From an uncultured Methylopila sp. (GTDB lineage: Bacteria; Pseudomonadota; Alphaproteobacteria; Rhizobiales; Methylopilaceae): a DNA stretch of 64,000 nucleotides. The stretch lies in the NCBI GenBank assembly GCA_902168115.1, contig CABHPB010000073.1, positions 1-64,000 of the forward strand, read 5' to 3'. Below the pieces are notes generated by a model. The model made no database searches, was not told where the DNA came from, and saw nothing but the letters and a program-made list of their open reading frames with translations. Positions 63,554-64,000 of the stretch are shown one piece after another. Each line of letters begins with the position of its first letter. Positions within the stretch are counted from its first letter, which is position 1. A program made the translations under genes and the position numbers.

Positions 63554-64000
63554 ATGGATTGGCTGGACAAATTCGAGACCGGCTTCGACAAACGCTGGGA
63601 TGGCGCGGTTATCGACTCCAGCACGTTCCACTTTCACCGCCGCCTTTGGCAGCGCACGGCGTCGTTCTAGGCCCCGGCGGCTACAGCAAGATCATGAAGC
63701 AGATCCGCCGCAAGCGCGCGGTCGCAATATGCGCAGACGAAGCCAGAGGCACGACCGTCTACGGAATCTATCTGCCAAACGGCTCGAACCTGGTCGCTTT
63801 TATTGTTTCAGACGGAAAGCTCTTGATCACGGCGCTTCCACCAAAAAAGGAAGCGTTCGCAAAGTTTTTTCTCGCAAAGGAACTGGCGAAAGGCTCGCCT
63901 CGACCTTGAAGGAGTCGGATGTCGTCCTGACCTTGCCTAGAAAGCGTGACGACATCAAAGCCGCGATCGCTGGCGGCGGCGCCGCGCCGATGCTAGAACA
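63554..64000 (+). pseudogene. Frameshifted gene of unknown function, running off the right edge
   Basis: Three coding segments lie in successive frames. The first starts at ATG 63554 (MDWLDKFETGFDKRWDGAVI) and stops at 63670. The second continues the sense in the next frame (HGVVLGPGGYSKIMKQIRRK, then AVAICADEARGTTVYGIYLP and SDGKLLITALPPKKEAF) and stops at 63909. The third (STLKESDVVLTLPRKRDDIK) stays open to the end. Adding one T to the CTTT run near 63640 and one A to the GCGAAAGG run near 63890 restores a single frame. It is either a young pseudogene or two homopolymer sequencing errors. I recognise no family. Confidence 0.6.

Overview
The window is about 64 kb of high-GC DNA from a Gram-negative alphaproteobacterium, most likely of the order Hyphomicrobiales (Rhizobiales). 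The evidence is the liv cluster with its extra small membrane protein, metF with a two-piece metH, the fabI/dnaJ-like/pdxH neighbourhood, an RT0821/Lpp0805-type lipoprotein, and many short palindromic intergenic repeats of the kind common in this order. A genus cannot be assigned; a methylotrophic relative such as Methylopila or Hansschlegelia is only a guess. Most of the window is chromosomal housekeeping sequence broken by small accessory patches. No rRNA, CRISPR array, prophage or recognisable insertion sequence is visible.

Layout. 0-1.8 kb: end of a branched-chain amino-acid ABC transporter cluster, closed by a strong terminator. 1.9-2.4 kb: a ParDE toxin-antitoxin pair. 2.5-6.5 kb: ccdA, ettA, a Tam-like methyltransferase and a MOSC protein. 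6.5-12.3 kb: a methionine-cycle operon (ArsR-methyltransferase fusion regulator, metF, metH in two polypeptides) with a palindromic operator over the regulator start. 12.4-20.7 kb: two LysR regulators, a quinone reductase, a GNAT enzyme, murI, a P1 peptidase and a large DUF2339 membrane protein. 20.9-29.3 kb: fabI with a histidine phosphatase, then an accessory stretch (Asp-box propeller plus MoaD/ThiS-like protein, a LysE exporter, a Panacea-domain protein with a small coiled-coil protein), then a J-domain protein, a lipoprotein, pdxH and an SDR. 29.3-40 kb: a GGDEF/EAL protein, corA, xseB, a histone-deacetylase-like enzyme, prfC, an RlpA-like protein, a phosphoesterase, a lipid kinase and an APC permease. 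40-46.7 kb: an OmpA-family protein with an extreme repeat region, a DUF900 lipoprotein, a hydratase, tRNA-Ile2, a glycine-rich secreted protein and a lone AT-rich gene. 46.8-54.2 kb: an ATP-grasp/dioxygenase operon divergent from a two-component system that is interrupted by a nucleotidyltransferase gene, then a YcaQ-like protein. 54.2-64 kb: secreted and membrane proteins, a TetR regulator, a Tat-signal NADP-binding protein, an RND efflux pump, an OprB-like porin and a frameshifted gene at the right edge.

The most interesting region is 46.8-52.9 kb. A 54-residue membrane peptide, an Fe(II)/2-oxoglutarate oxygenase and a membrane-anchored ATP-grasp enzyme are joined by 4-base start/stop overlaps. 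They are transcribed away from an OmpR-type response regulator, and the shared promoter region carries three GAATTAG boxes. The histidine kinase is separated from its regulator by a GSU2403-type nucleotidyltransferase gene preceded by a perfect inverted repeat. Other leads are the Asp-box propeller coupled to a ubiquitin-like protein ending in Gly-Gly, the TetR operator shared between its own gene and the RND pump, and the metF/metH operator.
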